Shown: positions 1 to 8,297, counted from the stretch's first letter. The stretch: DNA of 35,460 bases from Streptomyces coryli (GCF_011044975.1 NZ_JAAKZV010000063.1:1-35460); one strand, 5' to 3'. The notes: generated by a model not told the origin, from the letters alone. Numbers and translations: made by a program.

Positions 1-477
1 CCCCGCCATAAACCCCGCATCCGCCACCAGCGTCTTGACCAACCGCCCAGCCGCCCACTCCTCCGCCACCCCCGGATCCGCGAGCACCGCATGCAGCGTG
101 GACTCCACCTCCTGCTGCACCGCCTCCCCCACCGGATTCCCGGCCTCCGCCGCCAGCCGCCGCGCGGCACGCGCGAGTTCGCCGACGAGTGCCCCCCGCC
201 GGCGCGACAGCTCGCGCAGCTGGTCGCCGGCGAGTGCTGCCTGCGCGTCGCGGAGGCCCTCGCCCAGCCGGAGCAGGGTGTCGACCTGGGCGGGTTGCGA
301 GCGGACGAGGAGGTTGCTCGCCCAAGCGGCGAGTGTAGGGCGGCGTAGCGCGGCGAGCTGTTTCGCGAGCGCCGGGTCCTTCGCCTTGCGGGCGGCCGCG
401 ACGTGCCGGTCGCGCGCCGCGGTGAACTCGGACGGGGGCAGCCCGTACAACTCTTCTGCGATGCTCTCCAGATCCAC
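1..477 (-). CDS. Conserved actinobacterial hypothetical protein (3' end outside window)
   Basis: The gene runs off the left edge, so only the first 159 codons are seen. The start is GTG at 477-475: an in-frame TAA lies seven codons upstream and no other start codon intervenes. The N-terminus carries an ELYGLPPSEFTAARD block (about residues 9-23), then an Ala/Lys-rich stretch and LRRPTLAAWASNLLVR. I recognise this pattern from conserved Streptomyces hypotheticals of unknown function. The rest is mostly helical and rich in Ala, Glu and Arg, with no signal peptide or membrane segment, so it is probably cytosolic. There is no clear Shine-Dalgarno, but TACCGT lies exactly 6 nt before the GTG, which suggests a leaderless transcript. 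Function is unknown. Confidence 0.75.
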   Translation of the reverse strand, partial: MDLESIAEELYGLPPSEFTAARDRHVAAARKAKDPALAKQLAALRRPTLAAWASNLLVRSQPAQVDTLLRLGEGLRDAQAALAGDQLRELSRRRGALVGELARAARRLAAEAGNPVGEAVQQEVESTLHAVLADPGVAEEWAAGRLVKTLVADAGFMAG

Positions 478-483
478 CCCACC

Positions 484-489
484 ACGGTA
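484..489 (-). promoter_or_regulatory. Candidate -10 box (TACCGT) of a leaderless gene
   Basis: Read on the minus strand, TACCGT fits the TANNNT -10 consensus and ends 6 nt before the GTG at 477, so transcription would start at or next to the start codon. No convincing -35 box is visible. Confidence 0.4.
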
Positions 490-717
490 TGTCCGTTACG
501 CCCCAGTGCGCCGACGGCACGGCGGGCTTTGATGTCGGCGCCATTGCAGGGTCATGTCGGTCCCGGGGAAATCCTTGACCGTAATTCCGGCGCGGCCGCA
601 TGCTCCTGGATATGAGCGCGCTGACGCCTCCCTTTTCCGCGTGTCCGGTCACCGCATAATTCCCCCTCTCCTCCGCATTGCCGCATTACCCATTCCGCAC
701 CCTAGAAGGGATTCCCC

Positions 718-1674
718 ATGCCCGCCCTCACCGTAGAAAAGGTCGGCGGCCGCATCGGCGCCATCGTCTCCGGCATCCGCCTCGGCGGCGGACTCGACGC
801 CGCCGACGTCGCCGCGATCCGCGCCGCCGCGCACGAGCACAAGGTCATCTTCTTCCGCGACCAGCACCACCTCGACGCCGAGAGCCACGAGGCCTTCGGC
901 CGCCTGCTCGGCGATCTCGTCGCGCACCCCACCGTGCCGTCCGTGGACGGGCGTTACGCGCTCGGCATCGACAACGAGCACGGCGGGCGCGCCAATCAGT
1001 GGCATACGGACGTCACCTTCGTCCCGGCCTACCCGGCCTTCTCCATCCTCCGCGCCGAGGTCATCCCGCCGTACGGGGGCAACACCCTCTGGTCCAACAC
1101 GGCCGCCGCCTACCAGGAGCTCCCGGAGCCGCTGCGCGTGCTCGCGGACAGCCTGCGCGGGGTGCACACCAACGACTACGACTACGCCGCCGTCCGCCCC
1201 AACGCACCGTCCGCCGCGCTCGAGCAGCACCGCAAGGTGTTCACCGCCGTCACCTTCAAAACCGAGCACCCCGTCGTCCGGGTCCACCCCGAGACCGGCG
1301 AACGCACCCTGATCCTCGGCAACTTCCTGCAGAAGCTGGCCGGCTTCAACGCCCCCGACTCCCGCGCCCTCATCGGCATCCTGCAGTCGCACGTGGAGCG
1401 CCCGGAGATCACCGTCCGCTGGCAATGGCGCGCCGGCGACGTCGCCATCTGGGACAACCGCGCCACCCAGCACTACGGCGTCGACGACTCCGACGCCCAC
1501 GAGCGCACCCTGCGCCGGGTGACGATCGACGGCGACGTCCCGGTCGGCGTCGACGGGCGGCGCTCGGTGCTGCTGTCCCCCGAGTCGGTTCCGGAGCCGC
1601 GATACGGCATCGCGTCCGGGGCCTCCACGGACGGCGAGGTGGCGGAGAAAGCGCGGGAGCGGGCCGCGGCCTGA
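718..1674 (+). CDS. TauD/TfdA-family Fe(II)/2-oxoglutarate dioxygenase
   Basis: 318 residues, the normal length for taurine dioxygenase-like enzymes. These oxidise a small acid, often a sulfonate or alkyl sulfate, with O2 and 2-oxoglutarate in the cytosol. The iron-binding triad is visible: H96 and D98 in WHTDVTF, and H252 in the segment [11 protein letters not shown]263 and R267 in [11 protein letters not shown] match the pair that binds the 2-oxoglutarate carboxylate. The ATG is supported by AGAAGGG at 704-710. No sulfonate transporter or monooxygenase is next to it, so the substrate cannot be read from context; sulfur scavenging is the usual role of this family. The downstream gene is on the same strand 86 bp away with its own promoter-like hexamer, so the two are probably not one operon. 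Confidence 0.9.
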   Translation: MPALTVEKVGGRIGAIVSGIRLGGGLDAADVAAIRAAAHEHKVIFFRDQHHLDAESHEAFGRLLGDLVAHPTVPSVDGRYALGIDNEHGGRANQWHTDVTFVPAYPAFSILRAEVIPPYGGNTLWSNTAAAYQELPEPLRVLADSLRGVHTNDYDYAAVRPNAPSAALEQHRKVFTAVTFKTEHPVVRVHPETGERTLILGNFLQKLAGFNAPDSRALIGILQSHVERPEITVRWQWRAGDVAIWDNRATQHYGVDDSDAHERTLRRVTIDGDVPVGVDGRRSVLLSPESVPEPRYGIASGASTDGEVAEKARERAAA

Positions 1675-1748
1675 GTCACACCCCGGAGCCACACCCGCCC
1701 GTTGTGCGAGCTATGTCACGTACCGGCCACAGCGCCGCCCGCCCGGGC

Positions 1749-1754
1749 TACAGT
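1749..1754 (+). promoter_or_regulatory. Candidate -10 box (TACAGT) of a leaderless gene
   Basis: TACAGT lies exactly 6 nt before the GTG at 1761, and there is no Shine-Dalgarno, so a leaderless transcript is likely. Confidence 0.4.
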
Positions 1755-1760
1755 CGATCG

Positions 1761-2081
1761 GTGCACGTATCACCCGATTCCGGCCCGCCCGGCTGCCCGC
1801 TCGTCGACATCACGGCGCGGTTCATGCCGCGGCTGACCGAGTTCGCCTTCGAGCCCGGCCTGGTCGCCGCCGTCGACCAGCACGCCGCCGCCGTACGCGA
1901 CGCGCTCGTGCCAGGTCCCCGCGCCGAGCTCCGGCGCGAGGACCTGGCTGACTACGTACTCGGCTTTACGGACGTGCTGACCGAGAACGGCTGGCGGGAG
2001 CCGGTCGGCTACGACTTCGCCGCCGTCCGGCTCACCGCCGTGTGCTGGCTGGTCCGCGAGCACGACCTGCTCAGCCGCTGA
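1761..2081 (+). CDS. Small conserved Streptomyces protein, possibly DUF6401-like
   Basis: 106 residues from GTG 1761. The sequence is a single soluble domain with helical segments such as [12 protein letters not shown], a central [17 protein letters not shown] and a C-terminal [14 protein letters not shown]. It resembles a family that I recall as DUF6401, sometimes labelled natural-product biosynthesis protein, but I cannot confirm this. There is no signal peptide or membrane helix. It converges on the membrane protein that ends at 2096, and both stop codons lie in one hairpin. The function is not known, and nothing in the neighbourhood suggests a biosynthetic cluster. Confidence 0.65.
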   Translation: MHVSPDSGPPGCPLVDITARFMPRLTEFAFEPGLVAAVDQHAAAVRDALVPGPRAELRREDLADYVLGFTDVLTENGWREPVGYDFAAVRLTAVCWLVREHDLLSR

Positions 2082-2101
2082 GGCCTGGCACGGCCTCAGC
2101 G
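2076..2101. terminator. Bidirectional terminator hairpin holding both stop codons
   Basis: A perfect 10-bp stem, CGCTGAGGCC and GGCCTCAGCG, surrounds a 6-nt loop TGGCAC. The TGA of the plus-strand gene (2079-2081) is in the left arm, and the TGA of the minus-strand gene (2098-2096) is in the right arm. No T-tract is present, as is common in Streptomyces. Confidence 0.7.
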
Positions 2102-2920
2102 CAGGGTGTCACCGTCCTCACCCAGCCGCCGCGTCGACGTCGTGCCGGTCTCGTACTCACCGGCCGGCTGCCCGGCCGCCGCGTCCGTACGCCCCGCCTG
2201 GTAGGCGGAGGGGCCCGTCGCACCCGAGTCGCCGCTGATCTTCGACGTCTCCCGCTCCGCGGTCTCCAGCCAGCGGTGCCAGCGGTCCCGCATCGGGTGG
2301 ATCAGGCCGCCGCCGACACCGACGATCGCGATGCCCGCCGCGGTGGCCAGCACCGCGGTCAGCAGCGGACCGGTGATCGAGGTGGCGATCTGCGCCTGGC
2401 CCAGGGCCGCGATGACGCCCAGGGAGACGATGAAGGCCCAGGCCACGGTGGCCACGGTCTTGCCGTACGAGGCGCCCGCCAGGGTGTTCTCCAGGATCTC
2501 GCGCACCCGCTTCGCGATGGCCATGGTGACCACCACCAGCAGCACCGCGACGACCGCCCGCGGCAGCCAGGCCACGATCGAGCGCAGCAGGTCGCTGACC
2601 GGGTTCGGGCCGAAGACGCCGAGCGCCATCTGGAGCGCGATCAGCAGCACGGCGTAGTAGATGATCTTCGAGACCAGGCCGGTGGCGTCGTATTTCGACC
2701 CCTCCAGCCACTTCCCCACGCCGCTGCGCTCCGCCATCCGCGAGAAGCCGGTGTGGTGCAGCACGGCCTCCGCGGCGCGGGCGATGACCTTCGCCACGAC
2801 CCAGCCGATGGCGAGGACGACCAGGAAGCCGAGCAGCTTCGGTACGAAGCTGATCACCCCGGCCATCGCGTCGGTGAAGCCCCGGCCGAAGTCGACCGAG
2901 AGGGCTAGATACTGCGTCAT
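2096..2920 (-). CDS. CmpX-like membrane protein of the mechanosensitive-channel superfamily
   Basis: 274 residues with about five hydrophobic segments (roughly 22-46, 82-102, 118-138, 157-176 and 182-204). The repeated pattern PKLLGFLVVLAIGWVVAKVI and PRAVVAVLLVVVTMAIAKRV is the conserved TM-helix repeat of CmpX/MscS-like proteins. The cytosolic beta domain that defines true MscS channels is absent; a hydrophilic tail of about 65 residues rich in Ser, Thr and Gly follows the last helix. Proteins of this type are placed in the cytoplasmic membrane and linked to envelope stress or osmotic response, but gating has not been shown for most. The ATG at 2920 is preceded by GAGAGG. The gene is transcribed away from the acetyltransferase gene with about 170 bp between them. 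Confidence 0.8.
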   Translation of the reverse strand: MTQYLALSVDFGRGFTDAMAGVISFVPKLLGFLVVLAIGWVVAKVIARAAEAVLHHTGFSRMAERSGVGKWLEGSKYDATGLVSKIIYYAVLLIALQMALGVFGPNPVSDLLRSIVAWLPRAVVAVLLVVVTMAIAKRVREILENTLAGASYGKTVATVAWAFIVSLGVIAALGQAQIATSITGPLLTAVLATAAGIAIVGVGGGLIHPMRDRWHRWLETAERETSKISGDSGATGPSAYQAGRTDAAAGQPAGEYETGTTSTRRLGEDGDTLR

Positions 2921-3088
2921 GGTGCAGACCTCTCATTCGTCGTGGACCCGGGCCGGACGCCAGGGGCCTCGACTTCCGACGAAACACCTGGGCGGGCAGT
3001 GACGCGCCCGCTCGTGGGCCCGCGTGGGCCAATCAGGTGACAGGTGCCGCCCCGCGGTTTGCGCTCCCCCCGTGTGAGACTGGCGCTC

Positions 3089-3604
3089 GTGCTGATCAGA
3101 CAAGAGCTCCCCGCCGACATCCCCGCCGTGCGCGCGGTCACCGCCGCCGCCTTCGCCACGAAGGACGGCAGTGAGCCGGTGGAGGCCTGGCTGCTGGACG
3201 AGCTGCGGGTGTCCGACGGCTGGCTGCCCGCGCTCTCGCTCGTCGCCGAGGACGCGGACGGCGAGGTCGTCGGCCACGTCGTGTGCACCCGTGGGGATGT
3301 CGCGGGCGCCCCGGCCCTCGGCCTCGGGCCCCTCTCCGTACGACCTGGTGACCAGCGCCGCGGCGTCGGCCTCGCCCTGATGCACGCCGTGCTCGGCGCC
3401 GCCGACGCGCTCGGCGAGCCGCTCGTCGTGCTGCTCGGCGACCCGCGCTATTACGGGCGCTACGGCTTCGTCGCGGCCGCCGAGCTCGGCATCGAGGCGC
3501 CCGACCCGAACTGGACCAGCGCCTTCCAGGCACGTCCGCTCACCGCGTACGAGCCGGGGCTCAAGGGCCGCTTTGCCTACGCCGAACCCTTCCGCCGACT
3601 GTAG
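3089..3604 (+). CDS. GNAT N-acetyltransferase, YhbS-like
   Basis: 171 residues from GTG 3089. The acetyl-CoA binding motif LGPLSVRPGDQRRGVGLALM is at residues 79-98, with the Q/R-x-x-G-V/A-G loop. The segment LLGDPRYYGRYGF (115-127) is typical of YhbS-type acetyltransferases. These transfer an acetyl group from acetyl-CoA to a small molecule or protein amine in the cytosol; the substrate is not predictable. A longer start at GTG 3044 would add 15 Arg/Pro-rich residues that lack family character, and its AGGTGA is only 3 nt away. I prefer 3089: it gives the usual N-terminus (IRQELPADIPAV), and GAGACT, close to a -10 box, lies 7 nt before it, consistent with a leaderless start. Confidence 0.85.
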   Translation: MLIRQELPADIPAVRAVTAAAFATKDGSEPVEAWLLDELRVSDGWLPALSLVAEDADGEVVGHVVCTRGDVAGAPALGLGPLSVRPGDQRRGVGLALMHAVLGAADALGEPLVVLLGDPRYYGRYGFVAAAELGIEAPDPNWTSAFQARPLTAYEPGLKGRFAYAEPFRRL

Positions 3605-3614
3605 GCAGGGGGCT

Positions 3615-3636
3615 GTTCACCCAGGGTTCAGCCGCG
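3615..3636 (+). promoter_or_regulatory. PHO box (PhoP-binding direct repeat) upstream of the PhoX gene
   Basis: Two adjacent 11-bp units, GTTCACCCAGG (3615-3625) and GTTCAGCCGCG (3626-3636). The first fits the Streptomyces PhoP consensus G(G/T)TCAYYYR(G/C)G at every position; the second differs only at position 6. The unit length, order and place before a phosphatase gene match known PhoP targets. A TANNNT hexamer (TAGCGT, 3664-3669) follows and could be the -10 box. Confidence 0.8.
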
Positions 3637-3703
3637 CGATGCCCCGTGTCAGGACCGCGCACTTAGCGTCCACACCGTCCCGAGCCCTGGGAGGGGAAAA
3701 AGA

Positions 3704-5779
3704 GTGCGCAAGAACCTGCCGCTGATCGGCACCAACTCGCACCCCGGTGGACGGTCCGCCATGACGTGCCGTTTCCGTTGCGGCGACGCGTGCTTCCACG
3801 AGGTGCCGAACAAGAGCGACAACGAGTACGCCGGCGACATCATCGCGTCCGCCGTATCGCGGCGCGCCATGCTCCGCGCCGGCGCCGCCGCGACCGTGGC
3901 CGTCGCGACCGCCGGCACGGTGGCGGCGAGCGCCGCGAACGGCGCCCCGGCCGCCGCCGAACCCACCGCCGCCGGCGGCACCTTCACCGGGAAGGCCGCC
4001 CGCGGGCTGCGCTTCGACGCCGTCGCGCCGAACAAGAACGACGCCGTGACCGTCCCCGCCGGGTACGAGCAGAGCGTCGTCATCCGCTGGGGCGAACCGA
4101 TCCTGCGCGGCGCCCCCGCCTTCGACCCGGACAACCAGTCGGCCAAGGCCCAGGCCGGGCAGTTCGGGTACAACAACGACTTCCTGACGCTGCTGCCGCT
4201 GCGCGAGCGCGGGCGCCAGCTGCTGGTGGCGAACCACGAGTACACCGACGAGGTGCTCATGTTCGCCGGTTACGACGAGGCGAACCCGACCCGCGAGCAG
4301 GTCGAGATCGCCTGGGCCGCGCACGGCCTGTCGGTCGTCGCGGTCGCCGAGGAGCGTGGCAGCGGCAAGCTCAGCCCCGTACCGCGGCATCACCTCAACC
4401 GCCGGATCACCGCCACGACGGAGTTCCGGGTCACCGGCCCGGCCGCGGGCAGCAAGCTGCTGCGCACCACCGCCGACCCGTCCGGCCGCAAGGTGCTGGG
4501 CACCCTCAACAACTGCGCCGGCGGCACCACTCCGTGGGGCACGGTGCTCTCCGGCGAGGAGAACTTCAACCAGTACTTCGCCAACGGTGCCAAGGTCACC
4601 GACGCCGACACCAAGGCGAAGCTGGCCCGTTACGGCATCGCGGGCGAGGCGAGCGAGCGGCAGTGGGAGAAGTACGACGACCGCTTCGACCTGCTGAAGG
4701 AGCCCAACGAGCCGAACCGTTTCGGCTATGTCGTCGAACTCGACCCGTACGACCCGGAGTCGACGCCGCGCAAGCACACCTCGCTCGGCCGCTTCAAGCA
4801 CGAGGCCGCGCAGCCGCGGCTGACCCGTGACGGGCGGGCCGTGGTCTACATGGGCGACGACGAGCGCTTCGACTACTTCTACAAGTTCGTCAGCAGCAAG
4901 AAGATGCGGCGCGGCTCCTCGCGCGCCGACCGCGAGCACAACATGGGGCTGCTGGACGAGGGGACCCTGTACGTCGCCAAGCTCACCGGCGACTCGCCGG
5001 CGAGCGAGATCGACGGGACCGGGAAGCACCCGGCCGACGGCGAGTTCGACGGCAGCGGCGAGTGGATCGCGCTGGCCAGCGGCGACAAGTCGTTCGTCCC
5101 CGGCTTCACCGCCGAGGAGGTGTACGTCTACACGCGGCTCGCGGCCGACAAGATGGGCGCCACCAAGATGGACCGCCCGGAGGACGTCGAGCCCAGCCCG
5201 CGCACCGGCCGCGTCTACGTGGCGCTGACGAACAACACCGACCGCGGCAAGGACGGCAAGGCGAAGGCCGACGAGGCCAACCCGCGCAACGCCAACAAGC
5301 ACGGCCAGGTGCTGGAGCTGGCCGAGCGCGGCGACGACCCGGCGGGCAAGCGTTTCTCGTGGCGGCTCTTCCTGGTCTGCGGCGACCCGTCGGACCCGGC
5401 CACGTACTTCGCGGGCTTCCCGAAGGACAAGGTCAGCCCGATCTCCTGCCCGGACAACGTCACCTTCGACGCGTACGGGAACCTGTGGATCTCGACCGAC
5501 GGCAATGCGCTCGGCACCCATGACGGGCTGTTCGGCGTCGCGACGTCGGGGTCGCGGGAGGGTGAGCTGAAGCAGTTCCTGACGGTGCCGATCGGGGCGG
5601 AGACCTGCGGTCCCGTGGTGCAGGAGGAGCGCGTGCTGGTCGCGGTGCAGCACCCGGGTGAGATCGACGGCGCGAGCGTGGAGAAGCCGGCGTCGACTTG
5701 GCCGGACGGGCCGGGGTCGTATGTGCGGCCGGCGGTCGTGAGCGTGTGGCGCAAGGGCGGGGGCGCGATCGGCGTCTGA
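3704..5779 (+). CDS. Tat-exported PhoX-family alkaline phosphatase (DUF839)
   Basis: 691 residues. PhoX enzymes are secreted, metal-dependent phosphomonoesterases that release phosphate from organic esters. The twin-arginine signal SRRAMLRAG (about 52-60) follows an unusually long n-region with a Cys-rich motif TCRFRCGDACFHEVPN (21-36), which is typical of actinobacterial PhoX proteins. Two blocks shared by the family are present: VANHEYTDE (about 176-184) and NNCAGGTTPWGT with EE at 285-286, where C271 corresponds to the iron-binding Cys of characterised PhoX. The rest is a large beta-propeller-like body. GTG 3704 is chosen for the strong GGGAGGGG at 3690-3697. The PHO box at 3615-3636 implies induction by PhoP under phosphate limitation. 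A strong hairpin ends the transcript. Confidence 0.92.
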   Translation: MRKNLPLIGTNSHPGGRSAMTCRFRCGDACFHEVPNKSDNEYAGDIIASAVSRRAMLRAGAAATVAVATAGTVAASAANGAPAAAEPTAAGGTFTGKAARGLRFDAVAPNKNDAVTVPAGYEQSVVIRWGEPILRGAPAFDPDNQSAKAQAGQFGYNNDFLTLLPLRERGRQLLVANHEYTDEVLMFAGYDEANPTREQVEIAWAAHGLSVVAVAEERGSGKLSPVPRHHLNRRITATTEFRVTGPAAGSKLLRTTADPSGRKVLGTLNNCAGGTTPWGTVLSGEENFNQYFANGAKVTDADTKAKLARYGIAGEASERQWEKYDDRFDLLKEPNEPNRFGYVVELDPYDPESTPRKHTSLGRFKHEAAQPRLTRDGRAVVYMGDDERFDYFYKFVSSKKMRRGSSRADREHNMGLLDEGTLYVAKLTGDSPASEIDGTGKHPADGEFDGSGEWIALASGDKSFVPGFTAEEVYVYTRLAADKMGATKMDRPEDVEPSPRTGRVYVALTNNTDRGKDGKAKADEANPRNANKHGQVLELAERGDDPAGKRFSWRLFLVCGDPSDPATYFAGFPKDKVSPISCPDNVTFDAYGNLWISTDGNALGTHDGLFGVATSGSREGELKQFLTVPIGAETCGPVVQEERVLVAVQHPGEIDGASVEKPASTWPDGPGSYVRPAVVSVWRKGGGAIGV

Positions 5780-5789
5780 GCGTGCTGTT

Positions 5790-5816
5790 GGGGAGCCGCG
5801 GTGGTCGCGGCTCCCC
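5790..5816 (+). terminator. Terminator hairpin after the PhoX gene
   Basis: A perfect 11-bp stem (GGGGAGCCGCG / CGCGGCTCCCC) with a 5-nt loop GTGGT lies 10 bp past the stop codon. It may also serve the convergent DUF6223-like gene. Confidence 0.8.
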
Positions 5817-5858
5817 TGCGGTGGTGCTTGTGCGGTGGTGCTTGTGCGGTGCTGCTTC
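5817..5858. repeat. 14-bp tandem repeat, three copies
   Basis: TGCGGTGGTGCTTG occurs twice exactly (5817-5830, 5831-5844) and once with two changes (5845-5858), directly after the terminator stem and before the end of the convergent gene. Confidence 0.75.
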
Positions 5859-5875
5859 TGAGGCGTGCGGGGGCT

Positions 5876-6226
5876 TTACGCGTCGGCCAGGCTTCCGGTG
5901 CGGGCCAGCGCCCGCCGGCCGAGGACCGTGCTCACCAGGCCGAACGCTACGGCCAGCACAGCGCCGACCAAGCCGTTGCCGGTGCCGGGACCGCCGTCGG
6001 CGGTGGCCACGACGACCGCGCCGAGGACGATGCTGAACAGCCCGCCTCCCACGGCCATCAGGCCGCCGCTGCGACCCGGCCCGCGCCGGATACGGCCCGC
6101 GGCGTGGGCCAGGGTGAGGGCGGCGGCGAAGATGCCGGCGAGGCCCACCAGCCATGCCACGAGGGCGGCGAAGCGGTCGGCGGTCATGCCGTCGACGGAG
6201 GCGGCGAGTTCGTATCCGAATGACAT
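5876..6226 (-). CDS. Small three-helix membrane protein, DUF6223-like
   Basis: 116 residues with three hydrophobic helices (about 19-41, 54-76 and 84-104). A Gly-rich loop VATADGGPGTGNG (73-85) joins the last two. This loop and the overall layout match proteins I recall as DUF6223, found mainly in Streptomyces. It should sit in the cytoplasmic membrane. No enzymatic residues are apparent. The ATG at 6226 is supported by GGGAGC about 7 nt upstream. It is divergent from the histidine kinase gene with a 221-bp gap, so a link to that two-component system is possible but only by position. Confidence 0.75.
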   Translation of the reverse strand: MSFGYELAASVDGMTADRFAALVAWLVGLAGIFAAALTLAHAAGRIRRGPGRSGGLMAVGGGLFSIVLGAVVVATADGGPGTGNGLVGAVLAVAFGLVSTVLGRRALARTGSLADA

Positions 6227-6397
6227 GATCTGCTCCCTTTGTGTCTGCTGTCCCTGATGTCATGGGAAGCATGGCCGCCCGGCCCACTCCGGCGCGTCCG
6301 CCAAGCGCGGACTCTTTCCGCTGCCACTTGTGCGGCAGCCGACTGCTGCGGCTGCGGCAGGAGTCGCGCGACTACCGCGGCTGCGGTAGCCGACTGG

Positions 6398-6406
6398 TTA
6401 TCCACA
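6398..6406 (+). promoter_or_regulatory. Single perfect DnaA box
   Basis: TTATCCACA matches the classic DnaA consensus exactly. It is alone, 42 bp before the histidine kinase start, so it is not an origin. It could be a DnaA-regulated site or a chance match. Confidence 0.35.
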
Positions 6407-6435
6407 GGCGGGATTCGCTTCCGGCGCGGCGCGGC

Positions 6436-6441
6436 TACTGT
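6436..6441 (+). promoter_or_regulatory. Candidate -10 box (TACTGT) of the histidine kinase gene
   Basis: TACTGT ends 6 nt before ATG 6448 and no Shine-Dalgarno is present, which suggests a leaderless mRNA. Confidence 0.45.
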
Positions 6442-6447
6442 GCGTGC

Positions 6448-7635
6448 ATGGACAAAGGACTGCTCGGCGTCCCGGCCGCCGTAAGAGACTGGGCGATCGC
6501 CCTCGGCGTGGCGGTCTCGCTGCTGGCCGCAGGTCCGGGCGGGCAGCATGATTCGTCTGAACTCGCCCCGCTCGGTTACGTGTTGCTGGCCGTCGGCGGT
6601 CTCGCGCTGGTCGCGCGCCGCCGGGCGCCGGTGCCGGTCCTCATCGTCACCGGGCTGTGCGCGATGGGCTATCAGGCGGTCGGCTTCGACGTGCCCGCGG
6701 TGGCGTATCTCTTCGGGGTGTACGCGGCCGTGCGCGAGGGCCATCGCGTGCTCACGCTGGTGGCGAGCATCGTCATGCTGGCCGCGCTGCCGCTGGCGAT
6801 GCTGGCCTCGCTGCAGGATGTCGGGGAGGCGTTCGCGCAGGCGCGGGATGCCCTGGAGATCGCCTGGATCGTGGCGGCGGCGGCCGCGGGCGAGGCGCTG
6901 CGGCAGGCGGAGCGGCGGGCCGACGAGGCCGAGCGGACCCGGGAGGAGACCGCCCGGCGGCGGGCCGACGAGGTGCGGCTGCACATAGCCAGGGAGTTGC
7001 ACGACTCGCTCACCCACCAGATCTCGATCATCAAGGTGCAGTCCGAGGTGGCCGTGCATGTGGCGCGCAAGCGCGGCGAGGAGGTGCCGCAGCCGCTGCT
7101 GGCGATCCAGGAGGCGGGCCGCGAGGCCACCCGGGAGCTGCGCGCGACGCTGGAGGCGCTGCGCGGCGACACCACCGCGCCGCCGCACGGCCTCGACGAC
7201 ATAGCGGAGCTGGTGCGGCGGGCCGGCGGCGCGGGCCTGGCGGCGACGCTGACGGCCGAGGGGCCGGAGGGGGCGCGGCAGGACGTACCGGCGGCGGTGG
7301 GCAGGACCGCGTACCGGATCGTGCAGGAGTCCCTGACCAACATCGCCCGGCATGCCTCGGCGTCCAGCGCGACGGTCCGTATCGACTACCGCCCCGATTC
7401 GCTGTCCATACGCATCGACGACGACGGCGCGGCGGTGCCGGACGCCCCGCCGGTGCCGGGCATCGGGCTGCTCGGCATGCGCGAACGGGTCACCGCGCTC
7501 GGCGGCCGGCTGCGCGCGGAGCCGCGGGACCCGCACGGCTTCACGGTCGAGGCCGAACTCCCGGTGGCGCGGGCCTCGGTCGCGGTCGAGCAGGCCGCCG
7601 CCCCGGCCGCGCTCCCTCAAGGGCAGCACTCATGA
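6448..7635 (+). CDS. NarL-type sensor histidine kinase
   Basis: 395 residues. The N-terminal 120-150 residues form about five membrane helices with short loops, so the sensor is probably in the membrane rather than in a large outside domain. An Arg/Glu-rich coiled segment (about 150-175) leads to the HisKA_3 dimerisation domain with the phospho-accepting H185 in ELHDSLTH. The ATPase domain follows: N-box ESLTNIARHA (294-303), DDDG (324-327) and GIGLLGM (338-344). It should autophosphorylate and pass the phosphate to the response regulator encoded next, whose ATG overlaps its TGA. ATG 6448 is chosen because the longer reading frame upstream is Arg/Cys-rich and a -10 hexamer lies 6 nt before it. 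The signal sensed is unknown. Confidence 0.92.
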   Translation: MDKGLLGVPAAVRDWAIALGVAVSLLAAGPGGQHDSSELAPLGYVLLAVGGLALVARRRAPVPVLIVTGLCAMGYQAVGFDVPAVAYLFGVYAAVREGHRVLTLVASIVMLAALPLAMLASLQDVGEAFAQARDALEIAWIVAAAAAGEALRQAERRADEAERTREETARRRADEVRLHIARELHDSLTHQISIIKVQSEVAVHVARKRGEEVPQPLLAIQEAGREATRELRATLEALRGDTTAPPHGLDDIAELVRRAGGAGLAATLTAEGPEGARQDVPAAVGRTAYRIVQESLTNIARHASASSATVRIDYRPDSLSIRIDDDGAAVPDAPPVPGIGLLGMRERVTALGGRLRAEPRDPHGFTVEAELPVARASVAVEQAAAPAALPQGQHS

Positions 7636-8297
7636 TCCGCGTCCTGCTGGTGGACGACCAGCCCCTCATCCGCAGCGGCTTCCGCGCGCTGCTCGATCTG
7701 GAGGACGACATCGAGGTGGTGGCGGAGGCCTCCGACGGGCAGGAGGGCCTGGCGCTCGCGAAGGAGCATCTGCCCGACATCGCGCTGATCGACATCCAGA
7801 TGCCGGTCCTCGACGGCATCGAGACCACCCGCCGGATAGCCGCAGAGCCCGCCCTGGCCGGGGTACACGTCGTCATCCTCACCAACTACGGCTTCGACGA
7901 GTACGTCTTCGACGCGCTGCGGGCCGGGGCCGCGGGCTTCCTGGTGAAGGACATCGTGCCGGACGACCTGCTGCACGCCGTGCGGGTGGCCGCCCGCGGC
8001 GACGCGCTGCTCGCGCCGTCCATCACCCGCAAGCTGATCCACCAGTACGTCACGCAGCCGCCGCGCACCGCCGACGACGACGCCCGCCTCGAGGAGCTCA
8101 CCAGCCGTGAGCGCGAGGCGGTGGCGCTGGTGGCGCGCGGCCTGTCCAACGACGAGATCGCGGACCGGATGGTGATCAGTCCGATGACGGCGAAGACCCA
8201 CGTCAACCGCGCCATGACCAAGCTCCGGGCGCGCGACCGGGCCCAACTCGTGGTGCTCGCCTACGAGTCGGGCCTGGTGACGCCGCGGGAGCGGTGA
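7632..8297 (+). CDS. NarL/FixJ-family response regulator
   Basis: 221 residues. The receiver domain (about 1-120) has the acidic pair D8/D9, phospho-acceptor D54 in LIDIQMP, switch T84 and K106 in FLVKD. A LuxR-type helix-turn-helix follows (about 155-215: LTSREREAVALVARGLSNDEIADRM, then TAKTHVNRAMTKL; shown in parts). It should bind DNA as a dimer after phosphorylation by the kinase encoded upstream; the 4-bp ATGA overlap gives translational coupling. Targets are unknown; the divergent DUF6223-like membrane gene and its own operon are natural candidates. Confidence 0.94.
   Translation: MIRVLLVDDQPLIRSGFRALLDLEDDIEVVAEASDGQEGLALAKEHLPDIALIDIQMPVLDGIETTRRIAAEPALAGVHVVILTNYGFDEYVFDALRAGAAGFLVKDIVPDDLLHAVRVAARGDALLAPSITRKLIHQYVTQPPRTADDDARLEELTSREREAVALVARGLSNDEIADRMVISPMTAKTHVNRAMTKLRARDRAQLVVLAYESGLVTPRER

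Noticed and set aside
35-532. Open frame on the plus strand, 165 aa, Ser/Ala/Arg-rich
   Set aside because: It is antisense to the conserved hypothetical gene ending at the left edge, has no domain character and shows the composition of a shadow frame.
3617-5653. Long open frame (678 aa) on the minus strand
   Set aside because: It is the antisense of the first PhoX gene; its Val/Arg/Gly-rich composition is an effect of GC bias.
6241-6447. Upstream extension of the histidine kinase frame
   Set aside because: The added 69 residues are Arg/Cys-rich and unlike kinase N-termini, and promoter-like sequence lies here.
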